Source of the DNA: Nostoc sp. S4
GTDB lineage: Bacteria > Cyanobacteriota > Cyanobacteriia > Cyanobacteriales > Nostocaceae
Assembly: GCA_029379225.1 (NCBI GenBank)
Contig: JAQYWR010000017.1
Coordinates: forward strand, 1-64,000
DNA length: 64,000 nucleotides
Direction of reading: 5' to 3'
Part shown: positions 45,288 through 54,516 of the stretch, one piece after another
Layout: each line of letters begins with the position of its first letter
How positions within the stretch are numbered: position 1 is the stretch's first letter
Program-made: the position numbers and the translations under genes
The notes under the pieces: generated by a model
What the model saw: only the letters and a program-made list of their open reading frames with translations
Databases searched by the model: none
Told to the model about the DNA's origin: nothing

Positions 45288-46637
45288 TTAAAGAAGTCCT
45301 GCTGACTCATACAACCGTTTCAACATTGCTGTAATTTTTGTACCATAATCCAAATCTGCTGACCAGCGCCCTGATAGCTGGTCAATCAATGGAGCAATTC
45401 CCCGCGTCACAAACCGAAATCTGGGATCTACTACTTCCTGTACCAAAGGTTCTAAACTAGCGTAAGCTTTTAAATGTTGGACGTGTGCCCTGACCCCAAT
45501 TCTCGCACTTGGAAAAGATGCAGCCTCGGAACCACCACCGATCGCACCCAAGCCGGCAAAATTATTTTGTTCGGGTTTAATATCGCCGCCAAACCGTAAA
45601 AATCCAGTTTCTACACACATCTGACAAAAGGCAATATCATAATTTATGCCTTCTATACCTGCTTCTTCCCGATAAAGTTTGGAGATATCAGGAAACTGTG
45701 TTAAAGCATTTTCATTATTGTTTCTTAAGAATAATTGTAACTGGACTTCTGAAGTATTACCGTTCGACATTATCCTGTCTAATTGACCGGTACAAACTAT
45801 TAAATTTGTTCGCAAGCTGACAGTACGACTTGCAGCATCCCAAGTAACTGCAACATTAAAATCCCGTAGTTCGATCGCTTTGACATACACTACTTTGCGA
45901 TAAGTAATTCGATTTACATTCGCTGCTTTTGCCAGGTCAATTCGCAGACGGTCTACTAAATCAATAGGAATGTAAGCATTACCATTAACTAAAATTCCTT
46001 GCTCTGAATAATTTTGCCCGTTAATGTTAATATTAATTGCTGAGTAAGTTGGTTCTGTTGGAGTTCCAGTAGGGTCAATCATACGACTCCAAGATGCCAA
46101 TCCATCAGCAATTCCCAAAGCAAAATCTCGGCGACGACTTTGCAGCAAAGCCCGATCCTCTGGACTGCTGAGAAACCCGACTTGCATTAACAAAGCCGGA
46201 AACGTTGTCCGGCGACAGAATGCCAAACTACCCAATCCACTGTCTGTATCTGGCTTGACTCCGCGATTCGGTAATTGAGGTACGCGGCGCAACAGTGCCA
46301 CTAGCAACTGTTCAGCATTGCTTTTACGCTCAGTATTGTTAGCAATGTAGAAAACACTAGCCCCACGCACAGAAGGACTGCTAGCTGCATCGGATTGAAT
46401 TTCTAGCGCCACATCACCCCGGCGTCCACGGGAATTGATCCAGGTAATAGTTTCGGCGGCACTCAAGTCATCGGGAACTGCTAAAATTTCAAAATTCCGC
46501 GCCCGCAGTTCCGTAACAATCAAATCCCGCAGCAGAATCATTTCTTTAGCTTCAGTTGTACCACCTGCGATCGCACCCGGATCGATTCCTCCCGCTTCTT
46601 TGCCTCCGTGAGCCGCCGAGATAAAAATACGTCCCAT
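45288..46637 (-). CDS. Cell-wall hydrolase: amidase_3 plus glucosaminidase-like domain
   Basis: 449 residues. N-terminal N-acetylmuramoyl-L-alanine amidase (about 1-185: FISAAHGGKEAGGIDPGA with the zinc His, VGFLSSPEDRALL). A middle domain at about 200-280 (NGNAYIPIDLVDRLRIDL, VTWDAASRTVSLRT) resembles copper amine oxidase N-terminal-like stalks. The C-terminal part (about 300-449: NYDIAFCQMCVETGFLRFGG, NNFAGLGAIGG) looks like an endo-beta-N-acetylglucosaminidase/lysozyme-like domain. It would cut both the peptide and the glycan of peptidoglycan. No signal peptide is seen. GAGGA lies about 9 bases before the ATG. Confidence 0.85.
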   Translation of the reverse strand: MGRIFISAAHGGKEAGGIDPGAIAGGTTEAKEMILLRDLIVTELRARNFEILAVPDDLSAAETITWINSRGRRGDVALEIQSDAASSPSVRGASVFYIANNTERKSNAEQLLVALLRRVPQLPNRGVKPDTDSGLGSLAFCRRTTFPALLMQVGFLSSPEDRALLQSRRRDFALGIADGLASWSRMIDPTGTPTEPTYSAINININGQNYSEQGILVNGNAYIPIDLVDRLRIDLAKAANVNRITYRKVVYVKAIELRDFNVAVTWDAASRTVSLRTNLIVCTGQLDRIMSNGNTSEVQLQLFLRNNNENALTQFPDISKLYREEAGIEGINYDIAFCQMCVETGFLRFGGDIKPEQNNFAGLGAIGGGSEAASFPSARIGVRAHVQHLKAYASLEPLVQEVVDPRFRFVTRGIAPLIDQLSGRWSADLDYGTKITAMLKRLYESAGLL

Positions 46638-46975
46638 CTTCAGTATTTCCTCTGATAAAATTAAACGTAAGTAATTTTAGACATAATTGGTGGCTTCGCA
46701 ACAACAATATAATATCTATCAGAAGTCTAAAGTCATTTGTCCTTTGTTATTTCTCTAAAGTTCATAGGACAAGGGAGTAGGGAGTGGGGAGTGGGAAGGA
46801 GAGGGGGAGATTAATAATATCAGGTTCGGTTGAGTACTTATAATTAGGACTGACGCAAAGACGCAAAGAGGCGGGGACGCGGAGAGTTTTGAATTATAAG
46901 TGATTATCCGAACTTGGTATAACTCCTCAGTCAACAGTCATCAGTTAACAGTCATCAGTCTCAATCCCCAATACT
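46638..46975. repeat. Intergenic repeats before dnaG
   Basis: G-rich AGGGAGTAGGGAGTGGGGAG words (about 46764-46805), a dispersed-looking GACGCAAAGACGCAAAGAGG element (about 46852-46890) and CAGTCATCAGT heptamers (46925-46965) run up to the dnaG start. No gene. Confidence 0.55.
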
Positions 46976-48925
46976 ATGCAAATCCCCCGCTTGCACCCAG
47001 ACACAATCGAAGAAGTTAAACTACGAGCTGATATCGTTGATGTCGTCTCTGAGTACGTAGTTTTACGCAAACGCGGGAAAGATTTTGTCGGATTGTGCCC
47101 GTTCCACGATGAAAAATCTCCCAGTTTCACTGTCAGCCAAACCAAGCAAATGTATTATTGCTTCGGCTGTCAGGCTGGGGGAAATGCCATCAAGTTTGTC
47201 ATGGAGTTGGGAAAGCGTTCCTTTGCTGAGGTAGTGCTAGATTTAGCGCGGCGTTATCAAGTACCCGTACAAACCCTGGAACCCGAACAACGCCAAGAAT
47301 TACAGCGTCAGCTGTCTTTGCGCGAGCAATTATATGAAGTTCTGGCTTCCTGTGCCCAGTTTTATCAACACGCCCTCAGACAATCCCAAGGGCAAAAGGC
47401 AATTGAATATTTGCAATCTCACCGCAAACTTCAAGAACAAACAATACAGCAATTTGGTTTAGGTTACGCCCCCGCAGGTTGGGAAACTCTCTATCGCTAT
47501 TTGGTGGAAGACAAACATTACCCAGTGCAACTGGTAGAAAAAGCGGGATTAATTAAACCGCGCAAAGAAGGCGGCAGTTATTATGATGTGTTTCGCGATC
47601 GCTTAATAATTCCCATCCGGGATGTTCAAGGACGCACGATTGCTTTTGGCGGTAGAACTCTGACTGACGAACAACCAAAATATTTAAATTCCCCAGAAAC
47701 CGAACTTTTTAGCAAAGGTAAAACATTATTTGCCCTCGATTTAGCCAAAACCGGGATTTCCCAACTCGATCGAGCAGTGGTGGTAGAGGGATATTTTGAT
47801 GCGATCGCTCTCCACGCTGCTGGGATTAACAACGCTGTCGCCTCACTTGGTACAGCTTTGAGCTTAGAACAAGTGCGGCTAGTATTACGCTACACCGAAT
47901 CGAAACAACTAGTACTCAACTTTGATGCCGATAAAGCCGGAACTAATGCAGCCGAAAGGGCGATCGGTGAAATTGCCGAACTAGCATATAAAGGAGAAGT
48001 TCAGTTAAAAATTCTTAATCTACCGAATGGCAAAGATGCTGATGAATACTTGCGTCAGGAAACTCCAGAAAATTATGCAGAACTATTAGCAAATGCACCT
48101 CTTTGGTTGGATTGGCAAATTCAACAAATTATTCAAAACCGTGACTTAAAACAGGCTACTGATTTTCAACAAGTAACTCAGCAAATAGTTAAGTTACTTA
48201 AAAATATAGCTAATAACGATACACGAAATTATTATATTTCTTATTGTGCAGAAATACTCAGTTTAGGTGATACCAGACTTATACCCCTACGAGTCGAAAA
48301 TTTGTTAACTCAAATTGCTCCCCCTGCGCCTACATATTCCAAACCTGTCTCAGCAAGAAAAGCATGGGGAGATAATAAATCTCTACTTCGTACAGACGCG
48401 ATTAATCGCGTATCTAACAACTCTCCACTCCCTACCGAACGCAGCCTTTTAGAACGAGCAGAAGCATTATTACTGCGAATTTACTTGCACTGTCCCGAAC
48501 AGCGTCAAGCAATTATTAACGAACTAGAAGAACGAGATTTACAATTTAGCCTTTCCCACCACCGATTTTTATGGCGACAGATTTTAGAAACAGCAGTCCA
48601 ACAGATAGATTTAATTTCAACTTTACAAAACAGATATTTAGAATTATCAGAAGACTTGGGAGTAGTATCGCATCTATTTCATTTAAATGAGAAAACTAAG
48701 AAAGAAATACTTCGGACTCCACAGGTAGTTCAAGCTGCGATCGCTTGCATGGATTTGGTAATGCTGGAAAAACGCTATCGTCACTTTTTAGAACTATGGC
48801 AGCAAACCGATCCTGTGGACGAACCAGAGAAGTATCAATCCTATTATCAGGCTTTTTATACTGAAAAACTCAAGCTTCAGAAAATAGACAGAAAACGCCT
48901 ATTTTCCCTCGCAGAGTTGGATTAA
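46976..48925 (+). CDS. dnaG: DNA primase
   Basis: Synthesises RNA primers for replication. 649 residues: CHC2 zinc-binding domain with CPFHDEKSPSFTVSQ...CFGC (about 40-65), catalytic core, and TOPRIM with VVEGYFDAIALHAAG (Glu) and NFDADKAGTNAAERA (Asp-x-Asp). The C-terminal helicase-interaction domain is divergent, as usual in cyanobacteria. In the linker (about 472-480, RTDAINRVS) a small dispersed repeat is inserted in frame. It starts directly after heptamer repeats. Confidence 0.96.
   Translation: MQIPRLHPDTIEEVKLRADIVDVVSEYVVLRKRGKDFVGLCPFHDEKSPSFTVSQTKQMYYCFGCQAGGNAIKFVMELGKRSFAEVVLDLARRYQVPVQTLEPEQRQELQRQLSLREQLYEVLASCAQFYQHALRQSQGQKAIEYLQSHRKLQEQTIQQFGLGYAPAGWETLYRYLVEDKHYPVQLVEKAGLIKPRKEGGSYYDVFRDRLIIPIRDVQGRTIAFGGRTLTDEQPKYLNSPETELFSKGKTLFALDLAKTGISQLDRAVVVEGYFDAIALHAAGINNAVASLGTALSLEQVRLVLRYTESKQLVLNFDADKAGTNAAERAIGEIAELAYKGEVQLKILNLPNGKDADEYLRQETPENYAELLANAPLWLDWQIQQIIQNRDLKQATDFQQVTQQIVKLLKNIANNDTRNYYISYCAEILSLGDTRLIPLRVENLLTQIAPPAPTYSKPVSARKAWGDNKSLLRTDAINRVSNNSPLPTERSLLERAEALLLRIYLHCPEQRQAIINELEERDLQFSLSHHRFLWRQILETAVQQIDLISTLQNRYLELSEDLGVVSHLFHLNEKTKKEILRTPQVVQAAIACMDLVMLEKRYRHFLELWQQTDPVDEPEKYQSYYQAFYTEKLKLQKIDRKRLFSLAELD
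48389..48416 (+). repeat. Small dispersed repeat inside dnaG
   Basis: CGTACAGACGCGATTAATCG then CGTATCTA, nearly identical to the copy at 21364-21391. It is in frame and encodes RTDAINRVS in the linker between TOPRIM and the C-terminal domain. Confidence 0.75.
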
Positions 48926-49189
48926 CGCAATCTCAATGTTTTTAGCCTTCAATCTGGAAAAATGCTTATATAATACTTATTTATACTATTTTCAGCATTT
49001 GAACTTAACTCCAAAGGAGTACGCAATGACATAAATATTTTGGCATACCTACTTAGATACAAATTTAAAAATTTGTGGTTGATTGACTTTTTTGGTTAAT
49101 TACTTTGTCTTGGTGTCACATACTCGATTACGAGATTGATGGTATTTTATTTTTGCACAAACTCCTTTATCTCAATCGCCATACAAGCT

Positions 49190-49828
49190 ATGACACTGAA
49201 TTTATATTTACTGCGACATGGAGAAACTACTTTTAGTCAAAGTGGTAATTTCTGCGGTGAAACTGATGCGGAATTGACTTCTGAAGGGATGCAGATGGCA
49301 GAGAGTTTTGCCAATGTTTATCAAAAATTGAAGTGGGAGGCTGTTTATGTTAGCCCGATGAAGCGCACAATTGCAACTGCCAAGCCTTTTTGTGATGCTA
49401 TCGGTATGGATATGCAGTTGCGTGACGGACTTAGAGAAGGTAGTTACGGCGAATGGGAAACTAAGAGTAAATCGTTTGCCCAAGAAAATTACGCCCAAAA
49501 CTATGTAAAATGGTTGACAGAACCCGCTTGGAATGCACCACTAGGTGGAGAAACTGCGGTAGATATTGCTAACCGTTCTATGCCTGTAATTGCTGAAATT
49601 CAAGAAAAACATCCCCAAGGTAATGTTTTAGTAGTTTCACATAAAGCCACGATTCGGATTCTACTTTGCAGTTTACTGGGAATTGATTTGGGACGCTATC
49701 GCTATCGGGTGAATATTTTGGTCGCGTCCGTAAGTATGGTGAAATTTGACGTACATGGCCCTTTATTAGAAATATTAGGCGATCGCCATCATATACCCGA
49801 CGATCTTCGCTCTCGTCTGGGAACATAA
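49190..49828 (+). CDS. Histidine phosphatase (phosphoglycerate mutase-like)
   Basis: 212 residues from ATG 49190 (MTLNLYLLRHGETTF); the frame is open 18 codons upstream but those residues do not fit the family. Catalytic RHGE near the N-terminus, AVYVSPMKRTIATA, GLREGSYGEWE and the second histidine in VVSHKATIRILL. Could be a phosphatase of small phosphorylated metabolites or a cofactor-dependent mutase; the sequence does not decide. Confidence 0.88.
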   Translation: MTLNLYLLRHGETTFSQSGNFCGETDAELTSEGMQMAESFANVYQKLKWEAVYVSPMKRTIATAKPFCDAIGMDMQLRDGLREGSYGEWETKSKSFAQENYAQNYVKWLTEPAWNAPLGGETAVDIANRSMPVIAEIQEKHPQGNVLVVSHKATIRILLCSLLGIDLGRYRYRVNILVASVSMVKFDVHGPLLEILGDRHHIPDDLRSRLGT

Positions 49829-49899
49829 TAGTCCCAGAAAATATTGACATGAAAAGCTAATAACCACTTATCTTAGTCCAAACGCCTGCAAAATCTAAA

Positions 49900-49931
49900 A
49901 TGGTGCGTTATCGCTTAGTAGAACGCACCAT
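49900..49931. terminator. Hairpin between convergent genes
   Basis: ATGGTGCGTT (49900-49909) and AACGCACCAT (49922-49931) form a perfect 10-bp stem with a 12-base loop. It lies between the stops of the histidine phosphatase and the duplicated-domain protein. No T-run; the GGTGCGTTA...AACGCACC form resembles common dispersed palindromes of Nostoc-type genomes, so it may be repeat, terminator or both. Confidence 0.5.
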
Positions 49932-49995
49932 ATGAGACTATGTGCTTTGTTTGACTCAGGAATCAAGATTCATTACTCAGCACTATTTGGCGATC

Positions 49996-50988
49996 TTATT
50001 GGCGCAGATAACTAAAATTGGCATCGGGTCTGCCAACAAAGCAAGAACGGGTAAAGTTATATTTTTTGATAATCGCTAGTGATGTTGTTGCTTCAGATTG
50101 ATTATTGTCAAAATCAAACATCCAGTGGCTACCGTCTACAATTTTCCAACGATTATTTATGCGATTAACGGTTGTCGTCGCTGGATTAAAAGAAACGCAA
50201 TCTTCACCTTGTAAGGAACCAGAAGGAGCGCTATTATTCACTAGGAGATATTCAAAAGATGGTTGGGGTCGTCCGACAAAACAAGATTTGTTAATGCCAT
50301 AGTGTTTGAGAATTTGGAAAGCACGTGTCGCTTCATCTTTTTTATTACCAAAGTCAAACATCCAGTGATTGCCATTCTCAACTATTTTCCAGCGATCGCT
50401 TATTTGGTTAACACTAATTTTCTCAGGATTGAACGCAATACAGTCTTCTTTGACTGCTTGTGTTTCTCGTGTTAATGAAACTAGGTTAGAACGATATTCT
50501 TTATTGCTTCTTCTATCATTTAAAGTGATATATACAGATTGTGGAGGTGTTTGGCCTTGTTCAACTGCAAACCAAAGAGAATTTAAATTTTCTGGAGAAG
50601 AAAATGCACAAAATCCATAAATTCGTTGGTTGGTTTGACCATCATAAATATTTACCCAAGTCCGAGAAGAATTACTGTTTTGTCCACAAGGAGGTAAATT
50701 TGGAGCTTTTGTAAATAAGTTCTCAGGAAATGCGTTCCAGTTTGTTACTGCTAATTTATATCTTTGAAAATTTTTTCCTGTGACTGTATATGGTTCTGTT
50801 CCCAGAAAAACTAGTTTTGGTTGGGGTATGGCATTGGATGCAATATTGAGAAGGTTTGGATTTATATTATTGTTGCTCCTAGTATCTGCTATTTGAAATT
50901 TATCAGCAGCATAAGCGGCAGCAAAATTAGATAAAATCCACCCGACGCTTAGGAAAGTTGCAAATTTGTTGTAATGTTGTAATTTCAT
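49996..50988 (-). CDS. Exported protein with a duplicated C-terminal domain
   Basis: 330 residues, signal peptide about 1-27 (SVGWILSNFAAAYA). The C-terminal half is two copies (about 190-258 and 262-330) of a 70-residue unit: EDC(I/V)xFNP, then RWKIV, HWMFDF, EATxxxxIxKxY and SCFVGRP with two conserved cysteines per copy. The first half (about 45-180) contains ERNLFTKAPNLPPCG-like text without a known family. The unit occurs, as far as I recall, in various cyanobacterial secreted proteins of unknown function. Confidence 0.8.
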   Translation of the reverse strand: MKLQHYNKFATFLSVGWILSNFAAAYAADKFQIADTRSNNNINPNLLNIASNAIPQPKLVFLGTEPYTVTGKNFQRYKLAVTNWNAFPENLFTKAPNLPPCGQNSNSSRTWVNIYDGQTNQRIYGFCAFSSPENLNSLWFAVEQGQTPPQSVYITLNDRRSNKEYRSNLVSLTRETQAVKEDCIAFNPEKISVNQISDRWKIVENGNHWMFDFGNKKDEATRAFQILKHYGINKSCFVGRPQPSFEYLLVNNSAPSGSLQGEDCVSFNPATTTVNRINNRWKIVDGSHWMFDFDNNQSEATTSLAIIKKYNFTRSCFVGRPDANFSYLRQ

Positions 50989-51295
50989 TTTGGTTATACC
51001 TGGAGAAAAGTTATCCTATTTAAAATGCGAACATAGGGAAATCTCACGCACAGGCGAGAGATAGGAAAATGTTAGGTGTTCACAAATTATTTAGGCTTGT
51101 TGTATTACTACAACTGCTTAGTTTGTCTTTCCATATTTTTTTTCTTGAAAATTAAATTTTTTCTGTTTAATTTTGACCAAAGTCAGGGAAGCAAACTTCG
51201 GTATCTACGTAGAGAGGTGAGTTCCTTGGTCAGCTTGACACAAAATAATGTATATCTGATTTGACGGATATTGATAAGCATGATTAAAAGCGGCT
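50989..51295. other. AT-rich intergenic region before glpK
   Basis: About 307 bases between divergent genes. A short open frame at 51076-51264 has AT-driven composition and no ribosome site, and is not called. No repeat or RNA is recognised. Confidence 0.4.
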
Positions 51296-52798
51296 ATGGA
51301 CATTGGCAGCACAACTCGCTCGTCAGGCTACATTTTGGCATTGGACTTGGGTACTACCGGCAACCGCGCTTTTGTGTTTAACGCAGCAGGTAAGATAGTC
51401 GGACAGGCGTACAGAGAACTGACTCAACATTATCCACAACCGGGATGGTTAGAACATGACCCGGAAGAAATCTGGCAGGATACGTGTTGGGTGATGGAAA
51501 CGGCAATTGTCAATGCCAAGATTACTCCATCGGACATCACAGCGTTGGGATTGACAGTGCAGCGTGAAACTTGCTTGATTTGGGACAAAACTACAGCCAA
51601 ACCACTCCATAGAGCGATCGTTTGGCAAGACCGCCGCACTGCTCCTTTTTGCCACCAGCTACAAGAGCAAGGCTATGCTCCAGAAATTTACGCTCGCACC
51701 GGATTAATCGTTGATGCCTACTTTTCTGCTACCAAGCTCAGATGGTTATTAGATTTTACAGATGTTGACTCAAACAACGTTTTAGCTGGCACCATTGATA
51801 CTTGGGTGCTGTGGAAGCTGACTGGTGGAAAAGTCCATGCTACTGACCATAGTAGCGCCAGCCGCACAATGTTAATGAATCTCAAAACTTGTGAGTGGGA
51901 TGAGATTCTCCTGGAAATGTTCCAAATTCCGGCTGAAATCCTACCGCAGATTCAGCCTAGTTTAGGATTCTTTGGAGTTACTGATGCTAGTCTATTGGGT
52001 GCAGAAATTCCGATCGCTGCAATTTTAGGAGATCAGCAAGCTGCTTTATTTGGTCATGGCTGCGATCGCCCTGGTTTAATCAAATGCACATACGGTACTG
52101 GTAGCTTTTTGGTAGCTCACACTGGCTCTCAAATTTTGCGATCGCCCGGACAACTGATTTCCACTGTGGCATGGACACAAAGGAATCGCAGCGGGGGTTT
52201 GGATATCGGCTATGCCTTAGAAGGCAGTATGTTTACTAGTGGTGCTTGTATTCAATGGTTACGCGACAGCTTGAAGCTGATTAAAACTGCGGCGGAAACT
52301 GAAGGGATGGCAAATCGAGTCACAGATAATGGTGGTGTATACTTTGTACCTGCGTTTAGTGGACTGGGCGCACCTTACTGGGATATGAGCGCTAGGGGAG
52401 CCTTTTTCGGAATTACCGCCAGCGTACAACCAGAGCATTTAGTACGCGCTGTATTGGAGGCGATCGCTTACCAAGTTGTCGAGGTGGTGCAGGCGATAAA
52501 TGCATCTAGCAGTACCCCGATTGGACGATTAACGGTAGATGGTGGTGCTTGTGAGAACAATTTTTTGATGCAGTTTCAAGCTGATGTCTTAGGTATTCCC
52601 GTTGAACGTCCCAGTGTGCGTGATACTACAGTTCAGGGTGCAGCATTTGCAGCAGGTTTATCTGTGGGATTTTGGGACAACTATCAAGCATTGGTGCAGC
52701 AACGACAGATTGAATGCGTATTTGAGCCAAAGAGCGATTTGTCGAATTTTGTTACTTGGCAAAAAGCAGTGAAACGTACTTTGGCTTGGATAGAGTAG
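51296..52798 (+). CDS. glpK: Glycerol kinase
   Basis: Phosphorylates glycerol to glycerol 3-phosphate with ATP. 500 residues, FGGY fold: LALDLGTTGNRAFVF at the N-terminus, QDRRTAPFC around the substrate site, GDQQAALFGH, TYGTGSFL, and C-terminal LTVDGGACENNFLMQFQAD. It stands alone; no glycerol transporter or GlpD is adjacent. Rare among cyanobacterial genes in being purely for glycerol use. Confidence 0.94.
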   Translation: MDIGSTTRSSGYILALDLGTTGNRAFVFNAAGKIVGQAYRELTQHYPQPGWLEHDPEEIWQDTCWVMETAIVNAKITPSDITALGLTVQRETCLIWDKTTAKPLHRAIVWQDRRTAPFCHQLQEQGYAPEIYARTGLIVDAYFSATKLRWLLDFTDVDSNNVLAGTIDTWVLWKLTGGKVHATDHSSASRTMLMNLKTCEWDEILLEMFQIPAEILPQIQPSLGFFGVTDASLLGAEIPIAAILGDQQAALFGHGCDRPGLIKCTYGTGSFLVAHTGSQILRSPGQLISTVAWTQRNRSGGLDIGYALEGSMFTSGACIQWLRDSLKLIKTAAETEGMANRVTDNGGVYFVPAFSGLGAPYWDMSARGAFFGITASVQPEHLVRAVLEAIAYQVVEVVQAINASSSTPIGRLTVDGGACENNFLMQFQADVLGIPVERPSVRDTTVQGAAFAAGLSVGFWDNYQALVQQRQIECVFEPKSDLSNFVTWQKAVKRTLAWIE

Positions 52799-52929
52799 CG
52801 TTGCGCCAAAAACGAATTGCAGCGAAAATTTTTAGCATAAAATTATTCGGTTTTATCGACTAGATAATCAGCCTATCAGAACAACTAGAAGCAGAACTTT
52901 GGGTAAGAATATCGTGATTCTGAGGTAGA

Positions 52930-53020
52930 TATAGCAGGAGGCAAAAGACAGGAGGTAAAACGTTACTATTTCTAACATTCAGGCTTTCAAGATGTCCTAA
53001 CCTTTAAGTCGCTTGCTATA
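52930..53020 (+). repeat. Dispersed element, copy 1 (shortened)
   Basis: Begins TATAGCAGGAGGC and ends GCTTGCTATA, with GGAGGTAAAACGTTACTATT and TGTCCTAACC in between. About 91 bases; it shares its order of blocks with the copies at 53407 and 62301. Confidence 0.65.
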
Positions 53021-53406
53021 AAAGTATATAAGGTATAACTTATATTGAACGGATAAGAATTCATCAAGTATTGTTAAAGAGTATATTCTTGATAGTCGTA
53101 TTTGCTTTCAAATTGGGTAATTTAATTTCTAGAATTATCTAACTCTCTGGCATCACTTTTTCTACCAAATATAGCAATCCTAAATGAGAAAGCAAAAAAT
53201 ATCAATGGTAACTGTTGATTGTTAGCAGCAGTAATATTTTACAAATGATTTAGGACTGCTATATATCTATAGCTTCTCTACTACAAGGCTTTGACCAAAA
53301 ATATTTATTTCGATTATTTAGTAAAAAATAAACTCTCAAACCTTTACCACATCTAATATTTGTCAATTGGGTCTGATTTTTATTTTACCAGAGTAATGTA
53401 ATAGCG

Positions 53407-53518
53407 TTATAGCAGTTCTTGCTGGAGGCAGAGGGCAGCTATGCTGAAGGTAAAACTATTACTATTCCTAGCTTTCACGCTTGTCATTATGTCCTAAAGG
53501 GTGTGACTACGGCTATAA
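53407..53518 (+). repeat. Dispersed element, copy 2
   Basis: 112 bases bounded by TTATAGC and GCTATAA inverted ends. Interior: GGAGGCAGAGGGCAG, AAACTATTACTATTCCTAGC, GCTTGTCATTATGTCCTAAA and GGTGTGACTACGGC. Copy 3 at 62301-62409 is its reverse complement with small differences. Confidence 0.75.
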
Positions 53519-53892
53519 TTGGCTCTGTTTTGAGAATTATCATAAGTATAATTACTACAAATTAATAGTTAATTTTAATAATTAATAGAGATGATTCTTT
53601 GAATAATTACTATAAAACTTAATTTTTATATCTTATAAGAAGATATTTATTATAAGACATAATAATAAATATTGATGAGACTTAAGGTATAAATCTTATG
53701 ATAGAGAGACGAAAAAAAGATGAAAATGTATTCTGTTAACAATGTGATTATTTAGGAAAATACTTGTGAGAAAGAGTAATTTTCTCTAAAAAATTGAATT
53801 CAAGAAAATTACTCAATATTATTACCAACCCAAAAGAAATATTACCAACCAAAAGAGAAGTATTACCAACTAAAAGAGAATGGAGTAAACAC

Positions 53893-54516
53893 ATGAGGTT
53901 TGTCTTAAGACGCCGCAGGTTGGGTCAATTGATGATTGTCAGTACAGTAGCGGCTACGATCGCTAATTTTGGAAACAAAGGTGCAGCACAAAATCAAATC
54001 AAAAAAACTACTCCAACGCCGAAAACTTCGACAGATCAGACTATGAAAGTGGCGCTGCAAGTGAACGGAACAGCACATAGTTTGCAGATTGAACCGGGTG
54101 TTACCTTACTTGATGCACTTCGAGAATACATCGGGCTAATTGGTACTAAAAAAGGTTGCGACCACGGGCAGTGCGGTGCTTGCACAGTGCTAGTTGATGG
54201 GCGGCGTGTTAACTCGTGCTTAACGTTTGCTATTATGCACGCTGACGCAAAAATCACCACTATTGAAGGACTGGAGCAAGGAAACAATTTGCACCCGATG
54301 CAAGCGGCGTTTGTTGCCCGCGATGCGTTTCAGTGCGGTTACTGCACGCCGGGACAGATTTGTTCGGCGGTGGGTTTGGTGAACGAAGGACATGCTAAGT
54401 CGGATGCCGAGATTCGCGAACTGATGAGCGGCAATATCTGCCGTTGTGGCGCTTATCCAAATATCGTGGCTGCTGTCCGCGATGTCTTAGAGGGGAAAAA
54501 AGATGCAGCCGTTTAA
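53893..54516 (+). CDS. paoA: Aldehyde oxidoreductase, 2Fe-2S subunit with Tat-like signal (PaoA-type)
   Basis: 208 residues from ATG 53893, chosen because GGAG lies 8 bases upstream; an in-frame TTG 33 codons earlier only adds repeat-coded residues. N-terminus [19 protein letters not shown] is Tat-like, so the enzyme is likely exported folded. Two [2Fe-2S] clusters: [26 protein letters not shown] cysteines (written here as CDHGQCGAC plus a fourth Cys) and [10 protein letters not shown] with NICRCGAY. First gene of a three-gene operon; its end overlaps the next by 14 bases. Confidence 0.9.
   Translation: MRFVLRRRRLGQLMIVSTVAATIANFGNKGAAQNQIKKTTPTPKTSTDQTMKVALQVNGTAHSLQIEPGVTLLDALREYIGLIGTKKGCDHGQCGACTVLVDGRRVNSCLTFAIMHADAKITTIEGLEQGNNLHPMQAAFVARDAFQCGYCTPGQICSAVGLVNEGHAKSDAEIRELMSGNICRCGAYPNIVAAVRDVLEGKKDAAV

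Larger units (their letters stand above)
52799..53892. other. Long AT-rich intergenic region with two repeat copies
   Basis: About 1.1 kb without a gene. It carries two copies of a dispersed element (52930-53020, 53407-53518). The rest is very AT-rich. Close to the next gene, three tandem 21-base-like words (ATATTACCAACCAAAAGAGA type, 53817-53880) precede the start, giving a repeat-built leader. Promoters of the downstream operon must be here but are not identifiable by eye. Confidence 0.6.

Noticed and set aside
51076..51264. 62-codon frame upstream of glpK
   Set aside because: AT-driven Phe/Leu-rich translation without ribosome site or conserved look.
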